Assembly (NCBI GenBank): GCA_002205965.3
Contig: NADL03000478.1
Location: 211,001-275,000, forward strand
DNA from: Kappaphycus alvarezii
Taxonomy: Eukaryota; Rhodophyta; Florideophyceae; Gigartinales; Solieriaceae
DNA: 64,000 bases
Direction of reading: 5' to 3'
Numbering within the stretch: the first letter of the stretch is position 1; each line of letters starts with the position of its first letter. A program made the position numbers and the translations under genes. Positions 1 through 10,809 of the stretch are shown here, piece after piece. Under the pieces are notes generated by a model, which saw only the letters and a program-made list of their open reading frames with translations, was not told the DNA's origin and made no database searches.

Positions 1-734
1 ATAACAACAGAACAAGAACTCGAGACACAGTCAAGCCAAGCAACAACAGCAATGAAACACCGCAGTCCAGACAGTGCGCCACGGCACCCCGTCCACAGAT
101 GCACTCGCGGTACTTACCAGGTCTTTCGACCGACACCGTTATCCGCCCTACAAAGTAGAACCGGTGGAAAGCCCGCTAGACAGTACACCCGCTTTGGTTC
201 AAGCCGCCAGACTAACATCCCAAGTACCAGGAATCACCCACAGTACTCGGATCAACCGGTTATTGCACTGGACAAACAATGATCACCACCCACACACACA
301 GATGCTGAGCACACAATCACAGGTGCACAGACTTCACGAACAGATGCTGAGACACAAAACGCGAGTGCCCAGACTTCAACACACAAGGTCCTCAACCTCT
401 CGGATCAGAACCCTCAAAGACGACGTGGGGATCCCGACCACAGATAATAGAGGGAGACCAAACAATAACGTGTAGCGATCGACCAACACGGGCAACAACG
501 AGCACCCAAACACAATACCGATAGAGAGTAAACGTCGAATCACTACCACCACAACGACCGAAAGAAGAAGATCAACACCGACCAACGATACGTTCACACA
601 CCCGACGCAACGAGAACGACGGAGAAAACGGAGAGAACGGATAGGAGAGAACAGCGAAGCGGGTGAACGGTGGTGAGGGAAAGCGGCGATAGACGAATTA
701 GACGGCAGAGGTCAGCGGGCCTGGGCCCATAACC

Positions 735-1473
735 TAATAGAGGTTGAAGCTGTAAGGAAGGTTGGATAAGGAAGGTGGGGAGAATGAAAGGAAGTTCGCC
801 AGCTCTGGCCAGATTTTACTTGGAGGTGCTCAAGTCGCAACTTATATAGAACTATTTCGCCACACTCGCACTCAACTCTTACTCTAACTAAACCCTAGCC
901 ATCTAAGCGGGACACTCAATACTACCAATCATCACAAGACATGACATAGTAACACTGGCACAAATTCATGCCAGCTTACAACTAACAGTGCACAACGGGG
1001 CACAACACTACATCACTTCATCGTCTGTATGCACTAACTCACCAACTGCACGTAACCACACTATCACTACACGTCCCCAAATTCACAACACAACTCTTAC
1101 ACATGCAACGACATGTATACACGCAACTACTGTAACCGCCACCACTGTACTTGACTCATCACCATAGTGCATCAACACCCATCAACCTATACTGTATGTC
1201 CACGTACATACCTGTCCACTCTGTACTGCACAGCCGTACTGTACAGCATAGCCATATGTACTAGCTACACACGTGTACGCCAGAACAACCCACTAAGCCA
1301 CAACACTTGTACGCACCACGTTGCATATGAGCATTTGCAGTAGCCAATCAGAAGCCCGTTTCACGTTGAGTTTGAGATGAGGCGCATATGCTCTTTCCAA
1401 ACGGCACCCTCCAAACAGCCCATGCTCCCCTGCACTTTTGGTTTCAGTGACAGCACAGGGTCCACAGCCAACA
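735..1473 (-). repeat. Copia-A LTR, shared by two tandem copies
   Basis: In element orientation it starts TGTTGGCTGTGG and ends CTCTATTA, directly before the primer site at 721-734. It serves as 3' LTR of the copy on its right and as 5' LTR of the copy that leaves the window. A TATATAAG box on the minus strand lies near 841-849. It differs from the right LTR mainly by one-base indels in short homopolymers. Confidence 0.88.
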
Positions 1474-1523
1474 CCCCCCCTCTGTCACTGACTTCAAAGG
1501 TCTAAGTGTCGGACGCACTCTCC

Positions 1524-2053
1524 TCATGAAACCTTTCGTGCTTCACACGGCAAAGTGGTTTGTTGAACATATCGGCCGAACATATCGGCAGTCATCTTAT
1601 CGGTTGGGCAGTAGAACAACACAATCGACTTGTCGCGTAGAGCTTCTCGAGTAAAGTGGAAACGAATGTCGATATGCTTAGTACGCTTGTTCACAATTCC
1701 ATTTCGAGCAAGGTCAATGCACCCTTGGTTGTCAACATATACAGGTGTTGGTTCAACAAGCAACTTTACCGACTCGTCCACTTCAACTCCAATAACAATG
1801 CCGATGCCATTCCACAGTCGCCTAAGCCAGATTGCCTCCTTGGTGCCACAGCACAGACTCACATATTCAGATTCAGCACTGGACAGTGCACCACTTCTTG
1901 CTGACGTGAACACCATGAAACAGGTCCTCCTGTCGTCATGAACAGGTATCCACTGGTAGACTTGCGGTTTGCAACATCACCTGCCCAGTCTGAGTCAACG
2001 TACCCATGCAGTGCCAAATCAGTGCTTGTGCCGTAAGTGAGACCAGAGGACAA
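1524..2053 (-). CDS. Copia-A RNase H and end of Pol, broken
   Basis: Two frames (2053-1859 and 1916-1524) together give the copia RNase H: GYVDSDWAGD carries the first aspartate, SSAESEYVSL the glutamate, VYVDNQGCIDL the next aspartate, and a TKHIDIRFHF segment follows. It degrades the RNA strand during reverse transcription. Stop at 1524, about 40 bp before the polypurine tract. Confidence 0.82.
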
Positions 2054-2060
2054 GTACCAT

Positions 2061-2600
2061 TCAGATAGCGCAGTACACGCTTACTGCCTTCCAGTGAGTA
2101 TCTCCAGGTTTCTCAACATACTTTGCAAGTTTGGACACTGCGTATGAGATATCTTGGCGAGTTCCCACAGACAAGTACATGAGACAGCCAATCGCCTGAC
2201 GGTACGGCACATTCGTAAGTACCTCCTCACTTGCAGACAAGTCTAGACCGCATTCCATTGGAGTGTCAACTGGTTTGGACTGATGCATGCAGAAACGTTC
2301 CAACACCTTCTGTGTGTATGCAGACTGAGTCAGATACAACTGTCGCTTCGCTCGGTCACGATGAATCTCGAACCCGAGTACCATGCGAGCTTCTTTGAGG
2401 TCTTTCATGCGGAAACGAGATGACAGTTCTGCCTTCACACGATCCATGGTCTGCATACTCGGACTTGCAATCAGCAGGTCATCAACGTATAGGGCAATCA
2501 GAACCACAAATCCCAATATCTTTCCGGTGTAAACACACTCATCTGCGTCATTTGGCTTCAGTTGCATCTCAACAAGAAACGAGTATATCTTTGCATGCAC
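2061..2600 (-). CDS. Copia-A reverse transcriptase palm
   Basis: RVT_2 segment of 179 residues. The catalytic box reads ALYVDDLLIA with both aspartates present near residues 40-41. It is followed by the conserved FRMKDLKEA and the YRQAIGCLMYL-type thumb motif. It copies element RNA to DNA in virus-like particles. Separated by frameshifts from both neighbouring parts. Confidence 0.87.
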   Translation of the reverse strand: MHAKIYSFLVEMQLKPNDADECVYTGKILGFVVLIALYVDDLLIASPSMQTMDRVKAELSSRFRMKDLKEARMVLGFEIHRDRAKRQLYLTQSAYTQKVLERFCMHQSKPVDTPMECGLDLSASEEVLTNVPYRQAIGCLMYLSVGTRQDISYAVSKLAKYVEKPGDTHWKAVSVYCAI

Positions 2601-2701
2601 TGTCTGGGTGCTTGCTTAAGCCCATAGATAGCTTTCTTCAAACGACATTACCTTGTTGTACAAACCCAGTTGGCTGCTCCATGTATACTGTCTCTTCAAG
2701 C

Positions 2702-3432
2702 TCACCGTTCAGAAAAGCAGTCTTCACATCCATCTGGTGCAAATGAAAGTCCCGCGCAGCAGTTACTGACAGAATCATCCTGATAGAGGTAACTTAACAA
2801 CTGGTGCATAAGTCTCAGAAAAGTCAACACCCTCGATCTGCAGGAATCCTCTAGCAACATACGAGCCTTGTACCTGATAGTTGGTTCACCAGATGGTGCT
2901 GCCTCATACTTCTGAACATACACCCATTTGGACGAAATCACGTTGCTGTCTGCTGGCCTTGGCACTAGATCCCATGTGTCGTGCTCCATTAGTGACTGGT
3001 ACTCACTCTTCATAGCCTTCTTCCATGCTTCGGAATCAGGACGTGACACAGCTTCTGCATAAGAGGAGGAATGTCATCACTAGCAGTGAGTAGAGCAGTT
3101 GGTCGCCACCAGCTAGGCTTCTTTCGTTCACGTGTAGACCTACGGAGTGGTTGCTTGTCTTGCACTACCGGCTCAACATGCTCATCAGTGGTGGAATCAT
3201 TAGTAATGTTCTCAGAAGAATCATCATTATGAGGTACCGGTGCAGAAGGGTCATTGGCACTGGGATTACTGGATGTGTCAGATGATTCAGTTTTAATTTT
3301 ACTCGACATTTCATTCAAGTCAATGTCAGCATAGTCTTCATGTTCAAACTGATCATGGTCTTCCGAGCCAGAGCACTCGTCAAACCTCACATCTCGTGAC
3401 ACAATCACCTTTCGTTTCTGATCGTCCCACAA
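2702..3432 (-). CDS. Copia-A integrase C-terminus, acidic linker and N-terminal RT, broken
   Basis: Two overlapping frames (3432-3010 and 3049-2702). The first is the acidic, serine-rich linker that separates integrase from RT in copia elements. The second starts the RVT_2 reverse transcriptase, with the typical W-to-KWVYVQKY context. A further frameshift after RYKAR destroys the palm entry, and an in-frame stop lies near 2790. Confidence 0.75.
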
Positions 3433-4160
3433 CTTGTATCCGTGAGACCAGAAGTGTACCCAATGAAAATGGATTCAACTGCACGCTCCTCCAGCTTCTT
3501 CAGCTTATGATCCACAACTTTGTACCAGCATCGGCTCCCAAACACACGCAGGTTGCTCACATCAGGCTTCTGACCATGCCACAGTTCAAATGGAGTCACA
3601 TCACTTGGAAGTGCTTTGCATGTCACACGGTTGCGTACATATACTGCAACATTCAATGCCTCTGCCCAAAAGTGCTTTGGCAATTGCTTGTGACATAACA
3701 TCGACCTGACCAAGTCCATGAGTGTGCGGTTGAACCTTTCGGCAAGCCCATTCTGCTGAGGATTGTAAGGCACTGTTCGCTGATGCTCAATACCGTGACG
3801 CTCAAGTTCTTTGGTAAATCGATGTGACAGATACTCACCACCGTTGTCAGTGCGCAATGCTTTGAGCACATTGTCACGTGCAGTGATGGTTTTTACATGT
3901 CTGCCAGTTTGGTTTTGAACAAACGTGAGCCACTTCACGAACATCTGGAACACCTCACTCTTAGTCTTTAGCATGTAGAGGAAACAAAACCTGCTGTGGT
4001 CATCGATGAATGTGACAAAGTAGTGCGAGCCTCCCAAGGATTTCACGTGTACTGGACCCGAAATATCGGAATGCACAACTTCCAGTACATGTTTCGCTCG
4101 TTCCCCCCTTGCTTGGGAGTCGGAGCACGGCTTGCCTTTCCCACTACACATGAGCCACAC
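3405..4160 (-). CDS. Copia-A integrase core
   Basis: The rve-type catalytic core inserts element DNA into the genome. All three acidic residues are visible: the first D in the VVHSDISGP context near residue 32, the second in LRTDNGGEY, and the E in NGLAERFNRT. Upstream it overlaps the Gag frame in a different phase, and downstream it is cut near 3432, where the protein continues in another frame. Each break is consistent with a one-base indel, so it is part of one original polyprotein and not a separate gene. Confidence 0.85.
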   Translation of the reverse strand: MWLMCSGKGKPCSDSQARGERAKHVLEVVHSDISGPVHVKSLGGSHYFVTFIDDHSRFCFLYMLKTKSEVFQMFVKWLTFVQNQTGRHVKTITARDNVLKALRTDNGGEYLSHRFTKELERHGIEHQRTVPYNPQQNGLAERFNRTLMDLVRSMLCHKQLPKHFWAEALNVAVYVRNRVTCKALPSDVTPFELWHGQKPDVSNLRVFGSRCWYKVVDHKLKKLEERAVESIFIGYTSGLTDTSCGTIRNER

Positions 4161-5509
4161 ACATCAACATGCTGCGCAACGTCCACATTCAGACCTGACA
4201 CAACCTTGTTTCGAGCCATATGCTTGATACCTTCAATGTTTACATGAGCCATTCGAGCATGCCAAAGAGACAAGTCCGACACAAGTGCGCTGTTCACATC
4301 TGTAAACTGGTCTGCAGCAGTACAAAGGTAGTACAGGCCTTTGACGCGGCGCCCAATGGCGACCACTTTTGACCCCTTGTACACACATACATTCTCTTTG
4401 TTAAACACTACACTGCATCCCAGATCACAAATCGCTGACACAGACAACAAATGGTACCGTAAACTCGGCACATGCACCACTTTGTTCAGTTTGCACTTAC
4501 GTTTGGACCCATCAACAGTCAGATCAAGCTCAACACTTCCGTGACCAACAGACTCTAGTTTGGAATCATTACCGATGCTCACATCAGAAGACGCCTTATT
4601 CTCGTACGTTTGAAACATGGAATCGTCAAAAGTCATGTGGGCAGTAGCACCAGAGTCAACAATCCAGTCACTGTTCGTGGCCTTAGTAGAGCCAGTAGCA
4701 ATGAGACATACAAAGTCAGAATCGGTGCCACCCATACCTCGCTCATCGCTGAGCTCAGTATTTACACTTGGGTGAGCAGCATCGACCTGATCCCTGTTAG
4801 CCTCATCACGTTGCTTTTTGAAACAGTTCTTCTGGATATGACCCTTCATGCCACAATAATAACAAACCACATTCTTGAATGACTTCTTTCGAAACTGACG
4901 TCCAACCAGTGCTGCATCACTTTCGGACTCCTCCTTTGCACGATCATTCATTCGCTGCTCTTCTTGCAGCAAACGACTCTTCACAAACTCCAGAGTGAGT
5001 TCGCGATCGCCGATCGTAGTATCGATAGCAACAATGAGGTGTTCGAAACGTTCCGGAAGTCCACACAGAATGGCCATAGCAATGTCCTCTTCTTCCACGG
5101 TGACATCCATGCTCTTCAGATCTGATGACAAATGACGAACGCGATTGATGAATTGCAACATTTTCTCGTCTTCTCGCATCTTTGCAGTGTAGAAAGCACG
5201 TCTGGCATTGATTCGGTTGAGAAGAGTCTTTCGCTGGAACACATTACATATAGCCTTCCACACATCGGCAGCAGTCTCGACATCACGTACATGATCCAAA
5301 TGCTCGTCACTGATAGAGAGTCCAATGATAGCTCTAGCCTTTGCGTCACGAGATTCCCATTTGACCAGTTCTTCGGCATCTGAAGGTGGTGAAGTGGTGA
5401 GATGGTTCTTGAGATCTTTCAGTGCAAGCACCAATTGAACTTTTTCCTTCCATATGTGGAAGTTATCCTCACCCAACTTCTCGATTTTGATACCAGTGAA
5501 CGAATCCAT
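4043..5509 (-). CDS. Copia-A Gag, protease and start of integrase
   Basis: 488-residue frame from an ATG 800 bp inside the 5' LTR. The N-terminal 200 residues are a copia-type Gag. A CCHC zinc knuckle lies at residues 216-229 (CYYC, GMKGH, NC), which packages element RNA. The aspartic protease motif DSGA lies at residues 285-288 and is intact. The integrase HHCC zinc finger follows (H417, H422, C451, C454). Gag and Pol share one frame, as in plant and insect copia elements. The frame is lost after about residue 468; the true continuation is in the next frame, where the integrase core begins. The start is chosen because nothing in frame upstream resembles Gag. Confidence 0.88.
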   Translation of the reverse strand: MDSFTGIKIEKLGEDNFHIWKEKVQLVLALKDLKNHLTTSPPSDAEELVKWESRDAKARAIIGLSISDEHLDHVRDVETAADVWKAICNVFQRKTLLNRINARRAFYTAKMREDEKMLQFINRVRHLSSDLKSMDVTVEEEDIAMAILCGLPERFEHLIVAIDTTIGDRELTLEFVKSRLLQEEQRMNDRAKEESESDAALVGRQFRKKSFKNVVCYYCGMKGHIQKNCFKKQRDEANRDQVDAAHPSVNTELSDERGMGGTDSDFVCLIATGSTKATNSDWIVDSGATAHMTFDDSMFQTYENKASSDVSIGNDSKLESVGHGSVELDLTVDGSKRKCKLNKVVHVPSLRYHLLSVSAICDLGCSVVFNKENVCVYKGSKVVAIGRRVKGLYYLCTAADQFTDVNSALVSDLSLWHARMAHVNIEGIKHMARNKVVSGLNVDVAQHVDVCGSCVVGKASRAPTPKQGGNERNMYWKLCIPIFRVQYT

Positions 5510-6306
5510 GCAGAATCAATGGTGTCCAGAACAGTTGAAATCGAATCGCAAGGTAACAAAACACAACAGCAGCAAGCAAAAAAAGGCAATAACAACAGAA
5601 CAAGAACTCGACACACAGTCAAGTCAAGCAACAACAGCAATGAAACACCGCAGTCCAGACAGTGCGCCACGGCACCCCGTCCACAGATGCACTCGCGGTA
5701 CTTACCAGGTCTTTCGACCGACACCGTTATCCGCCCTACAAAGTAGAACCGGTGGAAGCCCGCTAGACAGTACACCCGCTTTGGTTCAAGCCGCCAGACT
5801 AACGTCCCAAGTACCAGGAATCACCCACAGTACTCGGATCAACCGGTTATTGCACTGGACAAACAATGATCACCACTCCACACACACAGATGCTGAGCAC
5901 ACAATCACAGGTGCACAGACTTCACGAACAGATGCTGAGACACAAAACGCGAGTGCCCAGACTTCAACACACAAGGTCCTCAACCTCTCGGATCAGAACC
6001 CACAAAGACGACGTGGGGATCCCGACCACAGATAATAGAGGGAGACCAAACGATAACGTATAGCGATCGACCAACACGGGCAACAACGAGCACCCAAACA
6101 CAATACCGATAGAGAGTAAACGTCGAATCACTACCACCACAACGACCGAAAGAAGAAGATCAACACCGACCAACGATACGTTCACACACCCGACGCAACG
6201 AGAACGACGGAGAAAACGGAGAGAACGGATAGGAGAGAACAGCGAAGCGGGTGAACGGTGGTGAGGGAAGCGGCGATAGACGAATTAGACGGCAGAGGTC
6301 AGCGGG
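5510..6306 (-). other. Copia-A untranslated leader
   Basis: About 800 bp between primer site and gag start without a convincing reading frame. It is AC-rich on the plus strand and is repeated at 1-720. Confidence 0.7.
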
Positions 6307-6320
6307 CTGGGCCCATAACC
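6307..6320 (-). promoter_or_regulatory. Copia-A primer-binding site, half-tRNA type
   Basis: Minus strand reads GGTTATGGGCCCAG directly after the LTR. It complements the anticodon arm of eukaryotic initiator tRNA-Met, the internal primer used by Drosophila copia. The same 14 bp recurs at 721-734. Confidence 0.8.
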
Positions 6321-7060
6321 TAATAGAGGTTGAAGCTGTAAGGAAGGTTGGATAAGGAAGGTGGGGGAATGAAAGGAAGTTCGCCAGCTCTGGCCAGATT
6401 TTACTTGGAGGTGCTCAAGTCGCAACTTATATAGAACTATTTCGCCACACTCGCACTCAACTCTTACTCTAACTAAACCCTAGCCATCTAAGCGGGACAC
6501 TCAATACTACCAATCATCACAAGACATGACATAGTAACACTGGCACAAATTCATGCCAGCTTACAACTAACAGTGCACAACGGGCACAACACTACATCAC
6601 TTCATCGTCTGTATGCACTAACTCACCAACTGCACGTAACCACACTATCACTACACGTCCCCAAATTCACAACACAACTCTTACACATGCAACGACATGT
6701 ATACACGCAACTACTGTAACCGCCACCACTGTACTTGACTCATCACCATAGTGCATCAACACCCATCAACCTATACTGTATGTCCACGTACATACCTGTC
6801 CACTCTGTACTGCACAGCCGTACTGTACAGCATAGCCATATGTACTAGCTACACACGTGTACGCCAGAACAACCCACTAAAGCCACAACACTTGTACGCA
6901 CCACGTTGCATATGAGCATTTGCAGTAGCCAATCAGAAGCCCGTTTCACGTTGAGTTTGAGATGAGGCGCATATGCTCTTTCCAAACGGCACCCTCCAAA
7001 ACAGCCCATGCTCCCCTGCACTTTTGGTTCTCAGTGACAGCAAAGGGTCCACAGCCAACA
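6321..7060 (-). repeat. Copia-A 5' LTR
   Basis: About 740 bp, matching 735-1473 almost base for base. The outer end is TGTTGGCTGTGG (minus strand) and the inner end touches the primer-binding site. A TATATAAG box near 6426-6433 on the minus strand is a plausible promoter. Confidence 0.88.
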
Positions 7061-7089
7061 GTAGAGGTCGGGGTCCATAAACTGCAACA
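7061..7089 (-). repeat. Copia-B 3' LTR remnant
   Basis: 29 bp matching the outer end of the LTR at 12081-12488, followed inwards by a polypurine tract (CGAGGGGGAT, minus strand). The rest of this LTR would lie left of the Copia-A array, outside the window. Confidence 0.8.
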
Positions 7090-7621
7090 ATCCCCCTCGA
7101 ACTCAACTCCCTTAGTTCATCATTCCCATATCTCCACGAAAAACGTGAATGCTTTCCCTTTGACAGAAGCTGCGTCATGATATCGGCGACCATCTCATCG
7201 GTTGATACGAAAGTGAGTTTGACAATACCGTTACTCACATGCTCTTTGAGAAAGTGGTACTTAACCTCTATTCGTCTAGTTTCTTCGTTAAACAGTTCAT
7301 TTGAAGCAGTCTTAATTGCGCCTTGGCTATCGGCACATATTTTGATCTGAAGTTTGCTCTCAGCTGTGTCACCAAACTCTTTGTACATGCGTGATAACCA
7401 AATTGCTTCACGAACTGCAAAGCTAATAGCTACTCACTCTGCTTCTGCGGTTGATTGAGCGAATACACTCTGTTTCTTGCTTCTCCACGAGATAGCTGCA
7501 CCTCAGTTGATAAAGACGTATCCACTCGTCGATTTGCGATCTTGTTTATCACCATCAAAAGCTGAATCTGTAAAACCATGGAGTTTATTTTTATCCTTGC
7601 GGTAATCAATGCCTTAACCAC
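7090..7621 (-). pseudogene. Copia-B RNase H, broken
   Basis: Frames 7621-7430 and 7388-7090. KICADSQGAIKTASNEL holds a conserved RNase H aspartate, and TRRIEVKYHFLKEHV matches the family's T-K-H-I-D region with changes. The second frame runs past the element border at 7090 into LTR sequence by chance. Confidence 0.72.
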
Positions 7622-7740
7622 AGTTCCCTTTTAGATATCGAAGACCAGTCTTAGCCGCATTCTAATGACACCGACGCGGGTCTTGCATGTGCCGGGAAAG
7701 CAAGAAGCAAGCAAATGCGATGTCTTGACAGGTTTTTTTG

Positions 7741-8613
7741 CTATATGCAGAAAAAAGCCGACAAGTTCTTTGTACAATACGAGGGGCAAGCGCTCATACC
7801 CCCCCTCATCCCTACCTTCCTGATTATAAAGTTTAGCATCTGTGGGATAGGGACACTAGACGGTTTGCATTCTGTCATGCCAAAGGCGTGAAGAATCTGA
7901 TCAATCAAGTGAGGACTCGATATCTTCAAAGTACCTTTGGCGGGGCCGCGCTCAATAACCATGATGAGAAATTTTCAAACGTCCTTCTCGATACTAATTT
8001 CTACCTTTTCAGAGATTCGAGTGGCCATCTGTCGGAGGAAAGTCCCATTTTCTCCTGCCAGAAGTATACCGTCAATATAAACGAGAACAAACGTAAAACT
8101 CTGATCCTTGGCCTCAAAATGGGGGTAGAGGCAAGGGTCAGATTTAGATTCCTTAAAGTCAAGTTTCATGAGTATCTCGTGTGAAATAGTTCTCCATGCA
8201 CTAGAAGCTTGTTTCAGATCATAACACGCCTTGTGAAAGCGGTATACTCAATCCTTGCGCGTCGGATACAAAGCCCCCGGCTGCTGCGTGTAAATTTCTT
8301 CTTTGAGTACACCGTTCAAGAAAGCAGATTTGACATCGGGTTGTATCCAATCCAAATCACGAGATGCAACTACGGAAATGAGGAGGCGTAGTAATGTATA
8401 TTACGCAACAGGGGCAAATGTTCCTGAATAATCAATACCAAGTCGTTGATTGAACCCTTTTGCCACCAATCGAGCACGACAGCGAGTCAGTTCTCCCTCC
8501 TCATTGGTCTTATTTGCAAAAACCATTTTGTTGCCGATTTCCTTCGCTCCGGGTGGAAATGGAACAAGGGACCATGTTTTGGCACGTTCACTTTCAGAGA
8601 TTTTAGTTTCCAT
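7741..8613 (-). pseudogene. Copia-B reverse transcriptase, inactivated
   Basis: Frames 8613-8401, 8169-7975 and 7962-7741 together cover RVT_2. The catalytic box reads VYIDGILLAG: the second aspartate of the usual YVDD is a glycine, so polymerase activity would be lost. Frameshifts and stops separate all three pieces. Confidence 0.82.
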
Positions 8614-8631
8614 AGCTGCGCGCCACTCCTC

Positions 8632-9018
8632 TCAATGATGCCCTTCCATAGCTTGTCTATATGTAAGGGGAACCTCAGAATCTTCATTTCCCATACGCAC
8701 ACTGAGTGCAATCACTGTAATATTAGGATAAAGGGAGGGTTGCTTACTCAATCGCTCTGATCTCGTCCTGTTTTCAGTCGAGCTATCTTCCTCTTCAGGT
8801 AGAGGAATGTGCACTATTTCTTCCGCCGTCATGGCTTCATTTGATTTTTCATCCTCTTCACTACATGAGTCGCCTTCAGTAGTAGCTGCATCAAAATACT
8901 CCGGGGGTTGATCTCTGTTCTCAGAGTCATTCCAAAATTTCTTACTCTTATAACCATCGGATTCAACTATTTTGACATCTCTAGAAACAACCACTTTGCC
9001 ATCATCCAGCAGGAACAC
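8632..9018 (-). CDS. Copia-B acidic linker between integrase and RT
   Basis: Segment of 128 residues rich in E, S and T, ending in a RSERLSKQPS type motif that precedes RT in copia elements. It has no separate enzymatic role that I can see. Confidence 0.65.
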   Translation of the reverse strand: MFLLDDGKVVVSRDVKIVESDGYKSKKFWNDSENRDQPPEYFDAATTEGDSCSEEDEKSNEAMTAEEIVHIPLPEEEDSSTENRTRSERLSKQPSLYPNITVIALSVRMGNEDSEVPLTYRQAMEGHH

Positions 9019-9054
9019 CTTGTAGCTATTCCCATTAGCTATCCCTACAACGAA

Positions 9055-9807
9055 TCAAATCACAGCACGATCATCAAGTGCCCCTTTGCGTCTGGACTTG
9101 GGGATATAGATATAGGCCTTGGCCCCAAATCTGCGAAGAAGTGACATATCTGGCCGCTCTCCGGTGATTACTTCGAACGAAGTCTTTGATGAGTCGTTAC
9201 ACGCACTCGAACACGTACAGTTTCGTATGTAGTTCGCTGACTTCATGGCCTCGGCCAACAGAAGTTCATAACCTGGAACTTGGCGAACTTCCTGCGGCAT
9301 GGACCTAGTCATTTCCATAATTGTACGATTAAGTCTCTCGGTCTTTCCATTAGATTCGGGGGAATAAGGTGAAGTTAATTATTGTAGAATACCCTTATCC
9401 CGTAGCCACTTCTGGAGCTCTTTGTATGTGAACTCTCCACCGTTGTCCGAACGAACTCTACGTACAAAGATGCGTTTCACTTTTGAGTTGAATATGGTTT
9501 CCAATTCAATGATCATATCCTCCAGTGCTTCAGTAGCTTCTCGATTCGATTTAGTAAAACGGACGATAGACAAAGCACTTGTGTCGTCATAAAAAGCAAT
9601 GCAAAACCGCGAGTTGTTCAACGAAGGGTGACGAACAGGTCCAATAACATCGGAGTGTACCAACTCAAGAGGTTTGGTCGTACGGTCATCGACAAGTTTG
9701 CGAGGATCACGGGTAGATTTAGCCTTGGAACAAGGTTTACAATCTGATATATTCATGCATCCTTCAATGTCAATTCCGTCCCCTAACGGAATTGTTTTCT
9801 CCATCAA
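9055..9807 (-). CDS. Copia-B integrase, broken
   Basis: Frame 9807-9379 carries the last cysteines of the zinc finger (CKPCSKAKS) and two catalytic aspartates (VHSDVIGP and VRSDNGGEF). The glutamate lies just downstream in a SNGKTERLNRT context in a shifted frame near 9340, and 9318-9055 continues the core to the GAKAYIYIPKS region. Stops interrupt the segment near 9379. Confidence 0.8.
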
Positions 9808-10047
9808 TCCTTTGCTTGAAAGATCACGTCGCGCGTGCCAGGTCAGTTGCTTCTCAGACTCACTCAGAGCTGCAAGGCAAGTCTCCGGCTGTTCCTTGTT
9901 CTCTGGCTAAATTTGATTCTCATACAAGCCATCGGTGCATTCAAAACCCTTCAGTATGACCTTATAGTTGCCCTTTCTCATTATTAAGCGTACCCCTTTG
10001 TTGTTTGTATCACTTTCGAATACCACTTTGAAACCCTTCTTCCGAAG

Positions 10048-10802
10048 TCAAGAGACAGAGATTAGATTGTACATCAAGTCAGGGATGTAAAGTGTTTCTT
10101 CCAGCTGTACAGGTACCAGACAGTTGTCAAAAACAGCGTCTCTACGTATAGTTCCTTTTCCCATGACGCGCGTCTGCTTTCTATTTCTGACAGAAACATA
10201 CTTTTCAGTTTCCCTTTCGTCGAGTTCAGTGAACATGGTCTTACTTTTAGCCATGTTTGCTTTTGCACCCGAGTCGATATACCACTTATCTTTGATGCAC
10301 CTAATTCCGTCAGGACAAGTAGCGAGGCAATTCGCGATGAATGCAACATAGCCGCTTCCAACGGCATTTTCATCCTTTCCACTCTTGTTACCGTTCTTCC
10401 CAGAAGATGCGCCACGGCGGCCCCTACCACCGCTACCTTTCCCTTTACCGGACCCACCTGTTTTAGAATAGCCTCGATCTGGCTTGGACTTTGAGCTCTC
10501 TGGGTTGTCCCAGCACTCCGACATGATATGCCCCTTTCGTCCACAATGGTTGCATTTCTTACCAAACGATCCGTCTTTCGCAGATAATGCAGTTTCCCCA
10601 TGTTTCCACCTTGGTCACGTTTCTGATTAAGGGCACTTTCTTTGGTGATAAGCATACCAATGAATGCGTAACAACCTTCATTCAGTTTACGAATCATGTC
10701 TGTGACATGTTCAAACTCCTCTCTGAGACCACGCATTAGAGCTCTTCGCTTCTTATCACGATCAACAGGCTTTTCGATTGATGCAAGCCTATTGCTACAC
10801 AT
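10048..10802 (-). CDS. Copia-B Gag C-terminus, zinc knuckle and protease
   Basis: Overlapping frames 10802-10074 and 10524-10048. A CCHC knuckle (CNHC, GRKGH, EC) is encoded at about 10505-10556. A glycine- and lysine-rich segment follows, then the aspartic protease motif DSGA in WYIDSGAKANM. The protease centre is intact even though the frame changes between the knuckle and the upstream Gag helices. Confidence 0.8.
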
Positions 10803-10809
10803 CGTCGAC

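Larger units (their letters stand above)
1..7060 (-). mobile_element. Copia-A: Ty1/copia LTR retrotransposon, tandem arrangement, runs off the window start
   Basis: Leftward element with gag-pol between two LTRs (735-1473 and 6321-7060). Half-tRNA primer sites lie at 6307-6320 and again at 721-734, and a polypurine tract with seven G lies at about 1474-1482 (minus strand). Positions 1-734 repeat the leader found at 5589-6320, so a second copy starts left of the left LTR and continues outside the window. The right end abuts GTAGA, inside the LTR of Copia-B. The two LTRs are nearly identical, so insertion was recent, yet pol is cut by at least five frameshifts. Confidence 0.9.

Noticed and set aside
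52-475. Plus-strand ORFs at 52-475 and their copies at 5454-6063
   Set aside because: They lie in the repeated Copia-A leader, antisense to the element, with repetitive T/H/R-rich composition; the frames differ between the two copies.
5419-5775. Cysteine- and leucine-rich ORF overlapping the Copia-A gag start
   Set aside because: Out of frame with Gag, overlaps leader repeats and has no start support.
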